From Candidatus Kerfeldbacteria bacterium CG_4_10_14_0_8_um_filter_42_10 (GTDB lineage: Bacteria; Patescibacteriota; Patescibacteriia; UM-FILTER-42-10): a stretch of DNA of 32,098 nucleotides. The notes beneath the pieces are model-generated. The model saw nothing but the letters and a program-made list of their open reading frames with translations. It did no database searches and had not been told where the DNA came from. A program made the translations under genes and the position numbers. Numbering within the stretch: position 1 is the first letter of the stretch; the number at the start of each line of letters is the position of its first letter. Location: NCBI GenBank assembly GCA_002784945.1, contig PFMD01000027.1, forward strand, positions 19,576 to 51,673, in the 5' to 3' direction. Below are positions 15,176-22,633 of this stretch, one piece after another.

Positions 15176-15781
15176 ATGTCAGTCCAGAAAACCCTCAGGA
15201 TTTACCGCCACTCACTGAAAGATGGCAAGAATGACAGCATCGGACCGTTAGGCATCGAGCTTGCCCGTCAGGTAGCGAAGCAAACCATTGACCGCGTGGT
15301 CACGGACATTTTTATTGGTCCCCTACCCAGAACCACGCAGACAGTCGAAGCCATGCAGAGTGCCGTGCCCGATTTCTTCTCGGGTGTCGTTACGCTCAAA
15401 TCTATTCCCAACCTGGGCTCCAAGGAAATGTTTACCTTCTTAACCGAGCCCAAGGTGGCCGGCAAGGGTTTTAAAGAACTTGCCGAGAGAATAGGAAACC
15501 TGAATGCCCTTTTCACCCTTCACACACCCGCCGCTTTCGATTTCCTGAAGTCAATCGTACGGCAAGGCGTCGTGAACATGTTCGCCGAAATGATCGGCAA
15601 TTTCGCGATCGGAATCTTCCACAGTCCCACCGTGGAGTTGGCGGCGGAGTCTTTCAGTATACAACTCCTGCTTCCGCCGCAGTTCCCAGAGATGAGCTAC
15701 GTAGAGTTCATTAAGCCGGAGGATGATGATTTCGAAATCCTTCCTAAACGCCACTGGATCTGCAACATCAAAGTTGACTAA
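15176..15781 (+). CDS. Histidine-phosphatase (phosphoglycerate mutase-like) family protein
   Basis: A 201-residue protein. The N-terminal 'LRIYRHSLKDG' is a variant of the LxxxRHG motif, with R11 and the presumed phospho-accepting H12 but Ser in place of Gly. 'IGPLPRTTQTVEAM' carries the phosphate-binding arginine R52, and 'IGIFHSPTVELAA' carries the second histidine H149. This order is that of the histidine phosphatase superfamily; the substrate is unknown. The start is the ATG at 15176, fixed by GGAGG (15166-15170) 5 nt upstream; a longer frame from TTG at 15164 would put the ribosome site inside the gene. The gene is GC-richer than its surroundings (32 of 60 over 15301-15360) and has its own consensus promoter, so it may be acquired. 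Confidence 0.7.
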   Translation: MSVQKTLRIYRHSLKDGKNDSIGPLGIELARQVAKQTIDRVVTDIFIGPLPRTTQTVEAMQSAVPDFFSGVVTLKSIPNLGSKEMFTFLTEPKVAGKGFKELAERIGNLNALFTLHTPAAFDFLKSIVRQGVVNMFAEMIGNFAIGIFHSPTVELAAESFSIQLLLPPQFPEMSYVEFIKPEDDDFEILPKRHWICNIKVD

Positions 15782-15834
15782 TTGTGCTCTGGTCCGCTTT
15801 TTAAGCGAATCCAAGTTAGAAACACCCAAACTAT

Positions 15835-15868
15835 TTTTCACCATTTGCTTTACGCGAGTGGGTGAAAA
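15835..15868 (+). other. Intercistronic hairpin before the second cassette gene
   Basis: TTTTCACC (15835-15842) pairs with GGTGAAAA (15861-15868). The ribosome site AGAGG (15870-15874) directly follows the 3' arm, so folding may influence initiation at 15880. Confidence 0.4.
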
Positions 15869-15879
15869 GAGAGGTACTG

Positions 15880-16218
15880 ATGAAAAACTGCATACTGGCT
15901 CAAATTTTCGGCTTGCCGAACGGCGATCCGAAGGCGGAAAAAATCGCCCATTCCACCGAAAAGGCTATCACCGCCTTTATCAAAGGAGAGGGGAAAATGC
16001 GTATCCCCAAATCGCACGTCCAAGTCGTTATCCCCATGGTTCTGCCGAATCCCGACGGCTCGCTGATTACAGTCACGGTATCCTCGCGCTTCCCCGATAC
16101 CGAATTCGCCGGCAAGGAACTGAGCTTCAGTACATGGCTTTCGTGGGAATTGGCGGATGTGATCGAAACCGCCATTCGGGAACACCTCGGAGATGAGGTT
16201 GTCATCACCGTTATATAA
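15880..16218 (+). CDS. Hypothetical protein, second gene of the cassette
   Basis: I recognise no family for this 112-residue soluble protein. It appears compact and mixed alpha/beta: a helix with 'PKAEKIAHSTEKAITAFI' (18-35), strands around 'HVQVVIPMVLP' and 'LITVTVSSRF', then a long helix 'SWELADVIETAIREHLG' and a final strand 'EVVITVI'. There is no cysteine pair or nucleotide motif. The start at 15880 is chosen for AGAGG 5 nt upstream; the longer GTG frame would bury that site. It is GC-rich like the preceding gene, 98 nt after it, and the pair ends at one terminator, so they probably share a transcript. Confidence 0.65.
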   Translation: MKNCILAQIFGLPNGDPKAEKIAHSTEKAITAFIKGEGKMRIPKSHVQVVIPMVLPNPDGSLITVTVSSRFPDTEFAGKELSFSTWLSWELADVIETAIREHLGDEVVITVI

Positions 16219-16261
16219 GTTCACGGCGGACAACATCATCTGCATTGCACATCACTTTACA

Positions 16262-16298
16262 GGGCGTTTCAAGAGAAATCTTGGAACGCCCTATTTCA
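16262..16298 (+). terminator. Terminator-like hairpin closing the phosphatase cassette
   Basis: GGGCGTT (16262-16268) pairs with AACGCCC (16285-16291). Inside, CAAG (16270-16273) pairs with CTTG (16280-16283) after one mismatch. The following sequence (TATTTCATTT) is T-rich but interrupted. The second palindromic 107-nt element begins just after, as in the first cassette. Confidence 0.65.
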
Positions 16299-16405
16299 TT
16301 TATCCCCACACCTGAATTCATTTTTTCATTATCATATGAATATGAAAAATTCAGTTATTTATATTCAGTTATTTATTACTTAACATATTCAGGTGTGGGG
16401 ATAAA
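16299..16405 (-). repeat. 107-nt palindromic element, copy 2 (inverted)
   Basis: Same length and terminal repeats as 2025-2131, in the opposite orientation. The first 27 nt on its - strand match copy 1 exactly, and overall identity is about 85% by hand. Inner hairpin arms (GAATAT/ATATTC) are kept while loop bases vary. The element again follows a terminator at the end of a GC-richer cassette. Confidence 0.85.
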
Positions 16406-16475
16406 CTTGAAAAATAACCGAATAAGTGATTGAATGTAACTATCAAATAGTATTAAGAATATTAACCAAAATTAT

Positions 16476-17915
16476 ATGGAACCAGCCTTTGAATATAAGG
16501 GGGAGGCAAACCCGGAGGAAGTTGAAGCGGAAATTTTAGACAAAGCCGGCAATCGAACCTTGGAAGAATCACAAGAACTAATGGCCGAATCAACCAGTCT
16601 TTTAGAAAAAAGACAGCGGGATGGTGAAAAAAGAATCTGCCACGCTGACACCGTAGATGATATTAATACCGCTAAAGGAACTAACTCCAGGGGTGAAAAA
16701 GTGGAAATGCAAAGATTCCAGGAAGGCGGAGTGGGCTATGCCAAAATTAATGGTGGGGAAATGATTATGACTTCTGATATCCATGGCGGCAAAGATAATT
16801 TAACGGTGCCTTTAAAAGAATTTTTAGAAAGGGTGGCCAAAGGAGAAAATGTCTATTTTTCCTGTTCCGGAGATATCACCAATGAAGGTAATGATAAACT
16901 GGGCTCTTTAGAAGCTTTGCTGGCGGCTCAGCAAAAATATCCGGACCGGGTTTTTATTACTCCCGGCAACGCTGATCGTCGGGGCACTTCTTTGTTCGTT
17001 GGTCTGGTGCCGGAAATATCACAGAAATACCTGCCGGCGGAAACCTTTGAAGATATTGAAAAAGAAACGGAATCAATCCTGAAAAGATTATGGCAAGAAC
17101 AAAAAGAACAGGTGGAAAAAGAATTAGAAGGCAAGCCGGATGATCAAAAACTAAAAAAACGGCTGGAAAAAATTAATGAATTTGCCACTAAAAAAGAGGG
17201 TCGTCGCATGGATTATGATATGATCTTTGGCGCAGTTCTAATGCAAGCGGCCCGCCATGCCGGCGCCGAGCCGTTTGATGCCAAACAGTTCGCCACCAGG
17301 CAAATCTATTTTGATTTTAAAGATCTACTGGGCATTGAAGGAAAATCTACGGTCTTAGAAAATTCTTTGGGCCGAGCCTTGATCTCCGCCACAAGAAAAA
17401 TTAAGAACCCGGAAAGAAAAATCGGCAATCCGGAAGAAATCAAAAGAGTGTTTGAACTGTGGCGAGGTGTTGATAAAGTCTTGAATAAACTGCCCACCAT
17501 GCAGATTATTGATACTCCCCAAGGCCGCATGATGGTTTCGCATACCCAGCCGGCCAAAATAGACTCTCTTAGTCCTTACGTTTACAATCCGGTTGACCAG
17601 CAAGAAGCACTGTGGCATAGATACAATCCGGAAATAGAAGGCATTAACGAGGGCAAAGGACATCACACCGGATATGGCCCCGACGTGGTAGCTAAATTTG
17701 CCACGAGAAATAAAATTGCCCTGGCTCAGTTTGGTCATACCCATGCTAATAGACAAGAAGTGCTGGAATCAGATGGACATAAAGTAATGCGGCTGGAATT
17801 AGCCACCAGCCACCGAGACAAAAAAAATGGCCCTCACTATGCCCGAGTAAACTTAAACCGTTTGGATGAAGTTACCGGACATCCCGAAAACGTTATTGAA
17901 CAAGTAAAAATATGA
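16476..17915 (+). CDS. Calcineurin-like metallophosphoesterase
   Basis: A 479-residue protein. Metal-site motifs in order: DIHGG (101-105), SGDITNEG (131-138), GNAD (164-167), the 'MMVSHTQP' histidine and GHTH (420-423). These define the two-metal phosphoesterase fold. The His of the usual GNHD motif is replaced by Ala, so catalysis may be altered. An acidic N-terminal 90 residues and a helical insert of about 170 residues (Lys/Glu-rich, 185-330) are additions to the core. It is the first gene of a four-gene run: its stop overlaps the next start by ATGA. No Shine-Dalgarno site is seen before the ATG; the promoter lies in the 70 nt after element copy 2, but no clear boxes are visible. Confidence 0.85.
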   Translation: MEPAFEYKGEANPEEVEAEILDKAGNRTLEESQELMAESTSLLEKRQRDGEKRICHADTVDDINTAKGTNSRGEKVEMQRFQEGGVGYAKINGGEMIMTSDIHGGKDNLTVPLKEFLERVAKGENVYFSCSGDITNEGNDKLGSLEALLAAQQKYPDRVFITPGNADRRGTSLFVGLVPEISQKYLPAETFEDIEKETESILKRLWQEQKEQVEKELEGKPDDQKLKKRLEKINEFATKKEGRRMDYDMIFGAVLMQAARHAGAEPFDAKQFATRQIYFDFKDLLGIEGKSTVLENSLGRALISATRKIKNPERKIGNPEEIKRVFELWRGVDKVLNKLPTMQIIDTPQGRMMVSHTQPAKIDSLSPYVYNPVDQQEALWHRYNPEIEGINEGKGHHTGYGPDVVAKFATRNKIALAQFGHTHANRQEVLESDGHKVMRLELATSHRDKKNGPHYARVNLNRLDEVTGHPENVIEQVKI

Positions 17916-18604
17916 AAAATCCCGACGAAAGAATTTTAAAGCTTTTCGCCACCCAAAAGGATTTTGGAACGGTGGGACCTTATCGCACCACCGGCGGCTG
18001 GTGGGTACCAATCTATTTTGATTCCCGAAAAGCTTTTTCCGAACCAAAAAAACTGACTGCTTTTGCTGAAATATTCATCGAGTTGATTAGAGAGAAAAAA
18101 ATTAGGTTTGACGTAGTGGTTGGCGGCGCTACTGCGGGAATGCCAATAGGACTAGCAGTAGCGTTAAAGCTGAAAAAGCCCTTCTGCTATGTACGAAAAC
18201 AAGCAAAGAAAGGAGGCTTGTGCAATGCCGTGGAGGGATACTATAAAAAGGGTTGGAAAGCGATTTTGATTGACGACTTTATTGCCAATGGGACTTCGAA
18301 AAAAGCTTTTATCAGGAATATGCGCAAAGACGGTTTGAAAGTGGACACCATTATAGTGGCCTTGCGCCGGCCAAAGAAAAAAAATTATTCTAAAATAAGG
18401 AAACTAAAAGTGAAAGTATATGATTTTGGCAGCTTGGACGATTTAAATGAATACATGGCGAAAAATAATTATATCACCAAAGAAGCCTTTCAATTAATGA
18501 ATTGGTACACTAAATATCCCGACACCTGGCAGAATGATCCGAAAAAAATGGAGTATTTGAAGAACTATAAAAAGATGAAAAAAAACTCAAAATTAGGAGT
18601 TTGA
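17912..18604 (+). CDS. Phosphoribosyltransferase, PyrE-like (first of two)
   Basis: A 230-residue type I phosphoribosyltransferase. The PRPP loop is LIDDFIANGTSK (119-130) with the acidic pair D121-D122. The 'VVVGGATAGMPIGLAVALKLKKPFCYVRKQAKKGG...VEG' region corresponds to the pyrophosphate/substrate loop of orotate phosphoribosyltransferase. The extra 45 residues at the C-terminus (WYTKYPDTWQNDP...) are not part of the classic fold. True substrate (orotate or another base) is unknown. It overlaps the phosphoesterase stop by 4 nt (ATGA), and a related second copy starts directly after its stop, so the operon is tightly coupled. Confidence 0.85.
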   Translation: MKNPDERILKLFATQKDFGTVGPYRTTGGWWVPIYFDSRKAFSEPKKLTAFAEIFIELIREKKIRFDVVVGGATAGMPIGLAVALKLKKPFCYVRKQAKKGGLCNAVEGYYKKGWKAILIDDFIANGTSKKAFIRNMRKDGLKVDTIIVALRRPKKKNYSKIRKLKVKVYDFGSLDDLNEYMAKNNYITKEAFQLMNWYTKYPDTWQNDPKKMEYLKNYKKMKKNSKLGV

Positions 18605-19312
18605 ATGCTTAAATACGCCACTAGTCAAAAGATAATTAAAACTTTTTCCGAAACACCCGGTTTCTTTATTGTCGGACCAGTGACTACTACTTCTGGCTAT
18701 ATTAATCCCATTTATCCGGAATCGCGCCGGACTTTTTCTTATCCCGATAGACTCCAGATTGTTTTGGATGAAATAAAAAAGTTCATCAAACAGAAAAAAA
18801 TAAAATACGATATTATTTGCGGCGGCGCGACCTGCGGAATCATGCTTTCTTCTCCCTTGGCAATGCAACTTAAAACCAGACAGATTTATGTAAGACAAAA
18901 ACCAAAAGCGGGAGGAATGGGTTTTGCGGTAGAAGGAGCATATCAAAAAGGAGAACGAGTGGTTTTAGTGGACGATGCCACAGCCAGCGGGGTACATAAA
19001 ATTGATTTCGTAAAAAATTTAAGAAAGGCGGGATTAAAAATAGATTGGATAATTGTTCCCTTTTCCCGAAACCGAAATTTAAATAGTGACAATTCTTGGG
19101 TGAAAAAAGCGAAAGTGAAATATCAATCCTTTGCCGATATTAATGACCTTCGGAAATACTGTGAAAAAAATAAAATCATTACCAAAGAAGCGTCCAAAAT
19201 TATTGGCTGGTATACCGGCGATCCATTGAATTGGCATAAAAATAAGGAAAAGTGGCAATTTTTCCTTGAATACAAACGGATGAAGAATAGAAAAAGTAAA
19301 AGTGGAATATAA
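18605..19312 (+). CDS. Phosphoribosyltransferase, PyrE-like (second of two)
   Basis: A 235-residue paralogue of the preceding gene. PRPP loop LVDDATASGVH (121-131), with D123-D124; 'IICGGATCGIMLSSPLAMQLKTRQIYVRQKPKAGG...VEG' as the second signature. The two proteins share the same layout and the same C-terminal 'IIGWYTGDPLNWHKN'-type tail, so they come from an old duplication, yet differ in most residues and in the substrate loop (GGATCGIM against GGATAGMP). A heteromeric enzyme or two different bases are possible. It begins 1 nt after the first copy's stop and is followed after 2 nt by the LOG gene. Confidence 0.85.
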   Translation: MLKYATSQKIIKTFSETPGFFIVGPVTTTSGYINPIYPESRRTFSYPDRLQIVLDEIKKFIKQKKIKYDIICGGATCGIMLSSPLAMQLKTRQIYVRQKPKAGGMGFAVEGAYQKGERVVLVDDATASGVHKIDFVKNLRKAGLKIDWIIVPFSRNRNLNSDNSWVKKAKVKYQSFADINDLRKYCEKNKIITKEASKIIGWYTGDPLNWHKNKEKWQFFLEYKRMKNRKSKSGI

Positions 19313-19314
19313 TT

Positions 19315-19962
19315 ATGAAAAATTTTAAGAAAAAAACTACTACCATCAATGGGTTTATCAATAAAAACATCCTGATAAAAAACAGCGCGGCTTTTTTAAG
19401 CATCAAAGCAGGAAGAAAAAAAGGCACTGTGGATATAGCCGTTTCCGGTTTAGCGGTGGCATTTAATGGCGGCGGCGATGTAAAAGAAAAAGATCCTGAA
19501 TTTAAAGAATCTTACCAAGCGGCAAAAGAAATAGTAAAAAGAGGGGGAATAGTAATCAGTGGCGGCCGCAATACCGGCATTATGGAAGCGGTTTCCCGCG
19601 GCGGCGGTAAATACGGATTAGGAATAAATTTCCCGGAACAGGTAAAACAAGGGAAGGCCAGCGTTTACGGCCACAAATTAGTTACTGATCCTATCACTAG
19701 AATGATTATTTTAACCAGTTGCTTTCCTTATGTAGTCGTATATTGCGGGGCAGTAGGAACGTTGCACGAGTTCATGAACGGAATTATCGCCTTGAAAAAT
19801 CATAATCTGTACGGCTTACCGGCGCCCAAGATACTAGTTCACGCTTTCTGGAAAGAGACGATTAATCACCTGGCAAAAAGAGGAATCTTAGACAAAGGAT
19901 ATTTAAAACAATTACATTTTTTCCAGTCTTCACTGAACGTGGTTAAATTACTATCAAAATAA
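19315..19962 (+). CDS. LOG-family nucleotide 5'-monophosphate nucleosidase-like protein
   Basis: A 215-residue Rossmann protein, often mislabelled 'lysine decarboxylase'. Signature parts: 'IVISGGRNTGIMEAVSRGG' (79-97), R129 after 'PIT', and GAVGTLHEF (145-153), which is this family's PGGxGTxxE motif with E152. Characterised relatives (LOG, PpnN) cleave nucleoside 5'-monophosphates to base and ribose 5-phosphate. That chemistry is the reverse counterpart of the phosphoribosyltransferases directly upstream, so the operon may exchange or salvage a base, or make a modified nucleotide. Lack of the canonical first Gly-Gly pair of PGGxGT (here CGAVGT) leaves specificity open. It ends the + operon. 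Confidence 0.82.
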   Translation: MKNFKKKTTTINGFINKNILIKNSAAFLSIKAGRKKGTVDIAVSGLAVAFNGGGDVKEKDPEFKESYQAAKEIVKRGGIVISGGRNTGIMEAVSRGGGKYGLGINFPEQVKQGKASVYGHKLVTDPITRMIILTSCFPYVVVYCGAVGTLHEFMNGIIALKNHNLYGLPAPKILVHAFWKETINHLAKRGILDKGYLKQLHFFQSSLNVVKLLSK

Positions 19963-19970
19963 AGGGTATT

Positions 19971-20022
19971 TCCGCCAAAGGCGGATCTGCCTCTGGTATG
20001 AAAACCCCAGGGCAAGCCCTGG
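19971..20022. repeat. GC-rich hairpins between the convergent LOG and HAD genes
   Basis: TCCGCC/GGCGGA (19971-19976, 19980-19985) and CCAGGGC/GCCCTGG (20007-20013, 20016-20022). The sequence in between contains CGGATCTGCCTCTGG, which also occurs at 3004-3018. No T runs follow, so these look like dispersed repeats more than terminators, though they lie between convergent genes. Confidence 0.55.
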
Positions 20023-20056
20023 ATCCCGCTCGCTATCCTCGGCAATAAACACGGGC

Positions 20057-20893
20057 TTATAAAATGAATTTCTTAATGGCTTCTTCCACTCCGCCATTCT
20101 CATTACTCCTGCTCGTTATGTAATCAGCGTGTCTTTTCAACTGCGGTACGGCATTATTGATCGCCACACCCAGCCCGGCGAATTTCAACATTGAAATATC
20201 GTTTTCTTCATCCCCTACGGCAATAGCCTCTTGCGGTTTTATTTTCCACTTTCGGCAAATTATAGATAAAGCTTTTCCCTTAGATACGGTTAATGGAGAA
20301 AGTTCCACGTTTCCCGGTTTGCTGCGGTATACGTTCACCTTATTTTTGAAATATTTTTTTAAAGCTAAAATGTATTTTTTTTCTTTGCCAATGGGCGTGT
20401 AAAAAATTATCTTACTGGGAACCTTTTTCAATAATTTTTCGAACTTATAATTCAATGGGTATTGCTTTTCCAATTTAAAACCATTTTTTTCATGATACTG
20501 CTCTTTTACGGGAATTAAGGGATTTTCTACCATAAATGCTTTATTATCGGAGGTAAAATAGCATTGCAGCTCAGGATACGTGTTCAGCATAAGACCAATC
20601 GCTTTAAGTGCGTACCGGGGAAGTCTTATTTCGAATAATAATTTATTTTTTACCGGATCTCCGATTATTGCCCCGTGATTGCATATCATTAAGTCTCTGA
20701 TACCCAGCAAATTGGCGTATTTCTTCGCAGAAAACAACGACTTGCCCGTTACAATGATAATTTTCACCCCCCTCTTATGGATTTTTTTAATGATTTTAAC
20801 CGTGTTTGGTAATACTTTCATGTCCGATTTCAATAAAACGCCGTCTAAATCCAAGGCGATTAATTTGTATTCTTTTGTAGATTTATTGACCAT
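20057..20893 (-). CDS. Cof-type HAD-IIB phosphatase
   Basis: A 278-residue haloacid-dehalogenase phosphatase. Motif I is LDLDGVLL with D15 and D17, motif II 'IIIVTGKS', a large C2 cap (about 85-200), the motif III lysine in 'VELSPLTVSKGKAL', and motif IV GDEENDISML. The order and cap type are those of Cof/YidA sugar-phosphate phosphatases. Substrate unknown. Its ATG (20893) lies only 6 nt from the ATG of the divergent inositol-monophosphatase gene, so each promoter must lie within the opposite gene or be shared. 'AAGGG' stands just before the start but too close for a usual ribosome site. Confidence 0.9.
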   Translation of the reverse strand: MVNKSTKEYKLIALDLDGVLLKSDMKVLPNTVKIIKKIHKRGVKIIIVTGKSLFSAKKYANLLGIRDLMICNHGAIIGDPVKNKLLFEIRLPRYALKAIGLMLNTYPELQCYFTSDNKAFMVENPLIPVKEQYHEKNGFKLEKQYPLNYKFEKLLKKVPSKIIFYTPIGKEKKYILALKKYFKNKVNVYRSKPGNVELSPLTVSKGKALSIICRKWKIKPQEAIAVGDEENDISMLKFAGLGVAINNAVPQLKRHADYITSRSNENGGVEEAIKKFIL

Positions 20894-20899
20894 GCCCTT

Positions 20900-21748
20900 A
20901 TGAATAATAGTTTAAAAAAATTTAACGACAGAGAAGACAAAGATGAAATATTATCGGCAGTTCTTGAATTATTGAAACAAGCTAATTCTATAATAAATTC
21001 GTGCTCCAGAAAAGCGTGCAAAACTTTAAGCAGTGAAAAAATTGTCACGGAATTGGATTACGAAATTAACAAACTAATAACTGATATCTTACACGATAAA
21101 TATCCGGACTTTGGACTATTGTCGGAAGAAACGGAAGATGATTTATCGCGGCTGACTAAAGATAAGGTTTTCATATTCGATCCTTTAGATGGGACGGATC
21201 GTTTTTTAAAAGGCGAGGGCGGCTTTTCCGTTAATATCGGGCTGGTGATTAATAACGTTCTGGTGCTTGGAGCGATTGCTCTGCCTGAAGAAAATTCCAT
21301 AATTTTTGCCGTTCAGGGTGACGGGGCTTATGTTGCTGATGATAAAGGCCAGAGAAGAATAAATTCCTCAAATAGAAGTTTGGAACAATGTTTTATTACG
21401 CTTTCGGATTCAAGCATGATAAACACCAATTTTTTCAAAATAAGAAAAGCGCTTGAATCGGTAAATAAAAATCCCTGGTCGCCTAAAGGAGCCGCCGGAT
21501 ACAAACTTGCCCAAATAGCCAAAGGTAATCAGGATCTTTGGATTAGAATGGGGAAACCTTGCCACGAATGGGATATTTGCGCGGGTGACATAATTATTAA
21601 AGAGGCTGGCGGAAAAATCACCGATTTTAAAGGAAAAGAACTATTATATAACCAAAGGGATTCGGAAAAAAATAATATTTTAGTTACGAATTCTATCGTT
21701 CATCAGTCGGTTTTAGATATAATCAAAAATTTATCGGAGAATTCTTAA
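20900..21748 (+). CDS. Inositol monophosphatase/CysQ family phosphatase
   Basis: A 282-residue metal-dependent phosphatase. Metal ligands: E76-E77 (LLSEETED), the signature DPLDGTD (94-100), and WDICAGD (224-230). The family dephosphorylates inositol phosphates, 3'(2'),5'-bisphosphate nucleotides or sugar bisphosphates; the lysine-rich context and 'KIVTELDYEINKLI' start resemble CysQ-type members, but the substrate cannot be assigned. It is divergent from the Cof gene (6-nt gap) and converges on the PfkB gene with an 18-nt overlap of 3' ends. Such close packing implies a functional set. Confidence 0.88.
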   Translation: MNNSLKKFNDREDKDEILSAVLELLKQANSIINSCSRKACKTLSSEKIVTELDYEINKLITDILHDKYPDFGLLSEETEDDLSRLTKDKVFIFDPLDGTDRFLKGEGGFSVNIGLVINNVLVLGAIALPEENSIIFAVQGDGAYVADDKGQRRINSSNRSLEQCFITLSDSSMINTNFFKIRKALESVNKNPWSPKGAAGYKLAQIAKGNQDLWIRMGKPCHEWDICAGDIIIKEAGGKITDFKGKELLYNQRDSEKNNILVTNSIVHQSVLDIIKNLSENS

Positions 21749-22633
21749 ATTTTTTGATGTCGGCAATCCGGTCTGCGCACCGGTTTTTTTGATAACCTCC
21801 GAAGCGACGAACGAGCCTATTTTTAAACTGTTAATGGTACTATGATTTTTCAACAATCCATAAATGAACCCCGCGGCGAATCCGTCACCGGCTCCTGTTT
21901 CGTCAATTTCGTCGGTCCTAATTGATTTCACCTTAATAATTTTCTCCCCGTCAAAATATTCAGCGCCGCGCTTACCTTTGGTTAGAATTACTTTTTTGGG
22001 TCCCAATTCACGCAGCCGGCGCAATATATTCTTTTCGCTTATTCCTTTATGGTTCAACAGATGAAACGCTTCGAGGGAATTCAACTGGATAATGTCGGTG
22101 AAACTAAGAATATCTTTAAAATACTTTGGTTTGTTTTCGCAAAAATATGTTGACGGCAAAAATACGTTTAGACGGGCTATTCTCTTGCTGAATATCTTTC
22201 TAATGCTTTTTGAATCGACGTTTCCGGAAACAACGATATATTTCGGTCGGTACTGCGCTATTTTTTCAGGATTAAATTGGTCATTCTGCCCGGTCAACTG
22301 CCTGAAAAAGAACCTTTTGTCCTTAGTATTGATTATAACGACTAACGGGGTTTTCTTTTTAACTGAACTAGCGATGTATTTGACTTTTTCCCTACGAAGA
22401 TTTGTTTTAAGGTAATCGCCTAACTCATCTCTGTAATCATTCGCGTACAAAGCGGTTTTTATGCCTAACCGTGAAAGCCCTACGGCAATATTCGCGGCTG
22501 ATCCTCCGGGAAAATATTCGCAGGAATCGACGAAATTTTTTTCACCATCTTTAATACCAGCCAAGGAGAAGTCTCCTTTAAGGAAAAAATCGACCTTCCA
22601 AGAGCCCAGGCATAATACTTCAATATTCTTCAT
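21731..22633 (-). CDS. PfkB-family carbohydrate/nucleoside kinase
   Basis: A 300-residue ribokinase-fold enzyme. The N-terminal 'GGSAANIAVGLSRLG' is PfkB signature 1. 'DETGAGDGFAAGF' (244-256) is signature 2, with the catalytic aspartate D250 and the anion hole GAGD. Members phosphorylate ribose, fructose 1-phosphate or nucleosides; no specificity residue can be read here. It is the last gene of a three-gene - operon: its ATG overlaps the APH-like gene by 4 nt (ATGA). The 3' end overlaps the convergent phosphatase gene. Confidence 0.9.
   Translation of the reverse strand: MKNIEVLCLGSWKVDFFLKGDFSLAGIKDGEKNFVDSCEYFPGGSAANIAVGLSRLGIKTALYANDYRDELGDYLKTNLRREKVKYIASSVKKKTPLVVIINTKDKRFFFRQLTGQNDQFNPEKIAQYRPKYIVVSGNVDSKSIRKIFSKRIARLNVFLPSTYFCENKPKYFKDILSFTDIIQLNSLEAFHLLNHKGISEKNILRRLRELGPKKVILTKGKRGAEYFDGEKIIKVKSIRTDEIDETGAGDGFAAGFIYGLLKNHSTINSLKIGSFVASEVIKKTGAQTGLPTSKNLRILR

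Noticed and set aside
22340-22352. CTAACGGGG string as another copy of the CCC-GTTAGA palindrome
   Set aside because: It lies inside the PfkB coding sequence with no opposite arm nearby, so it is a chance match.
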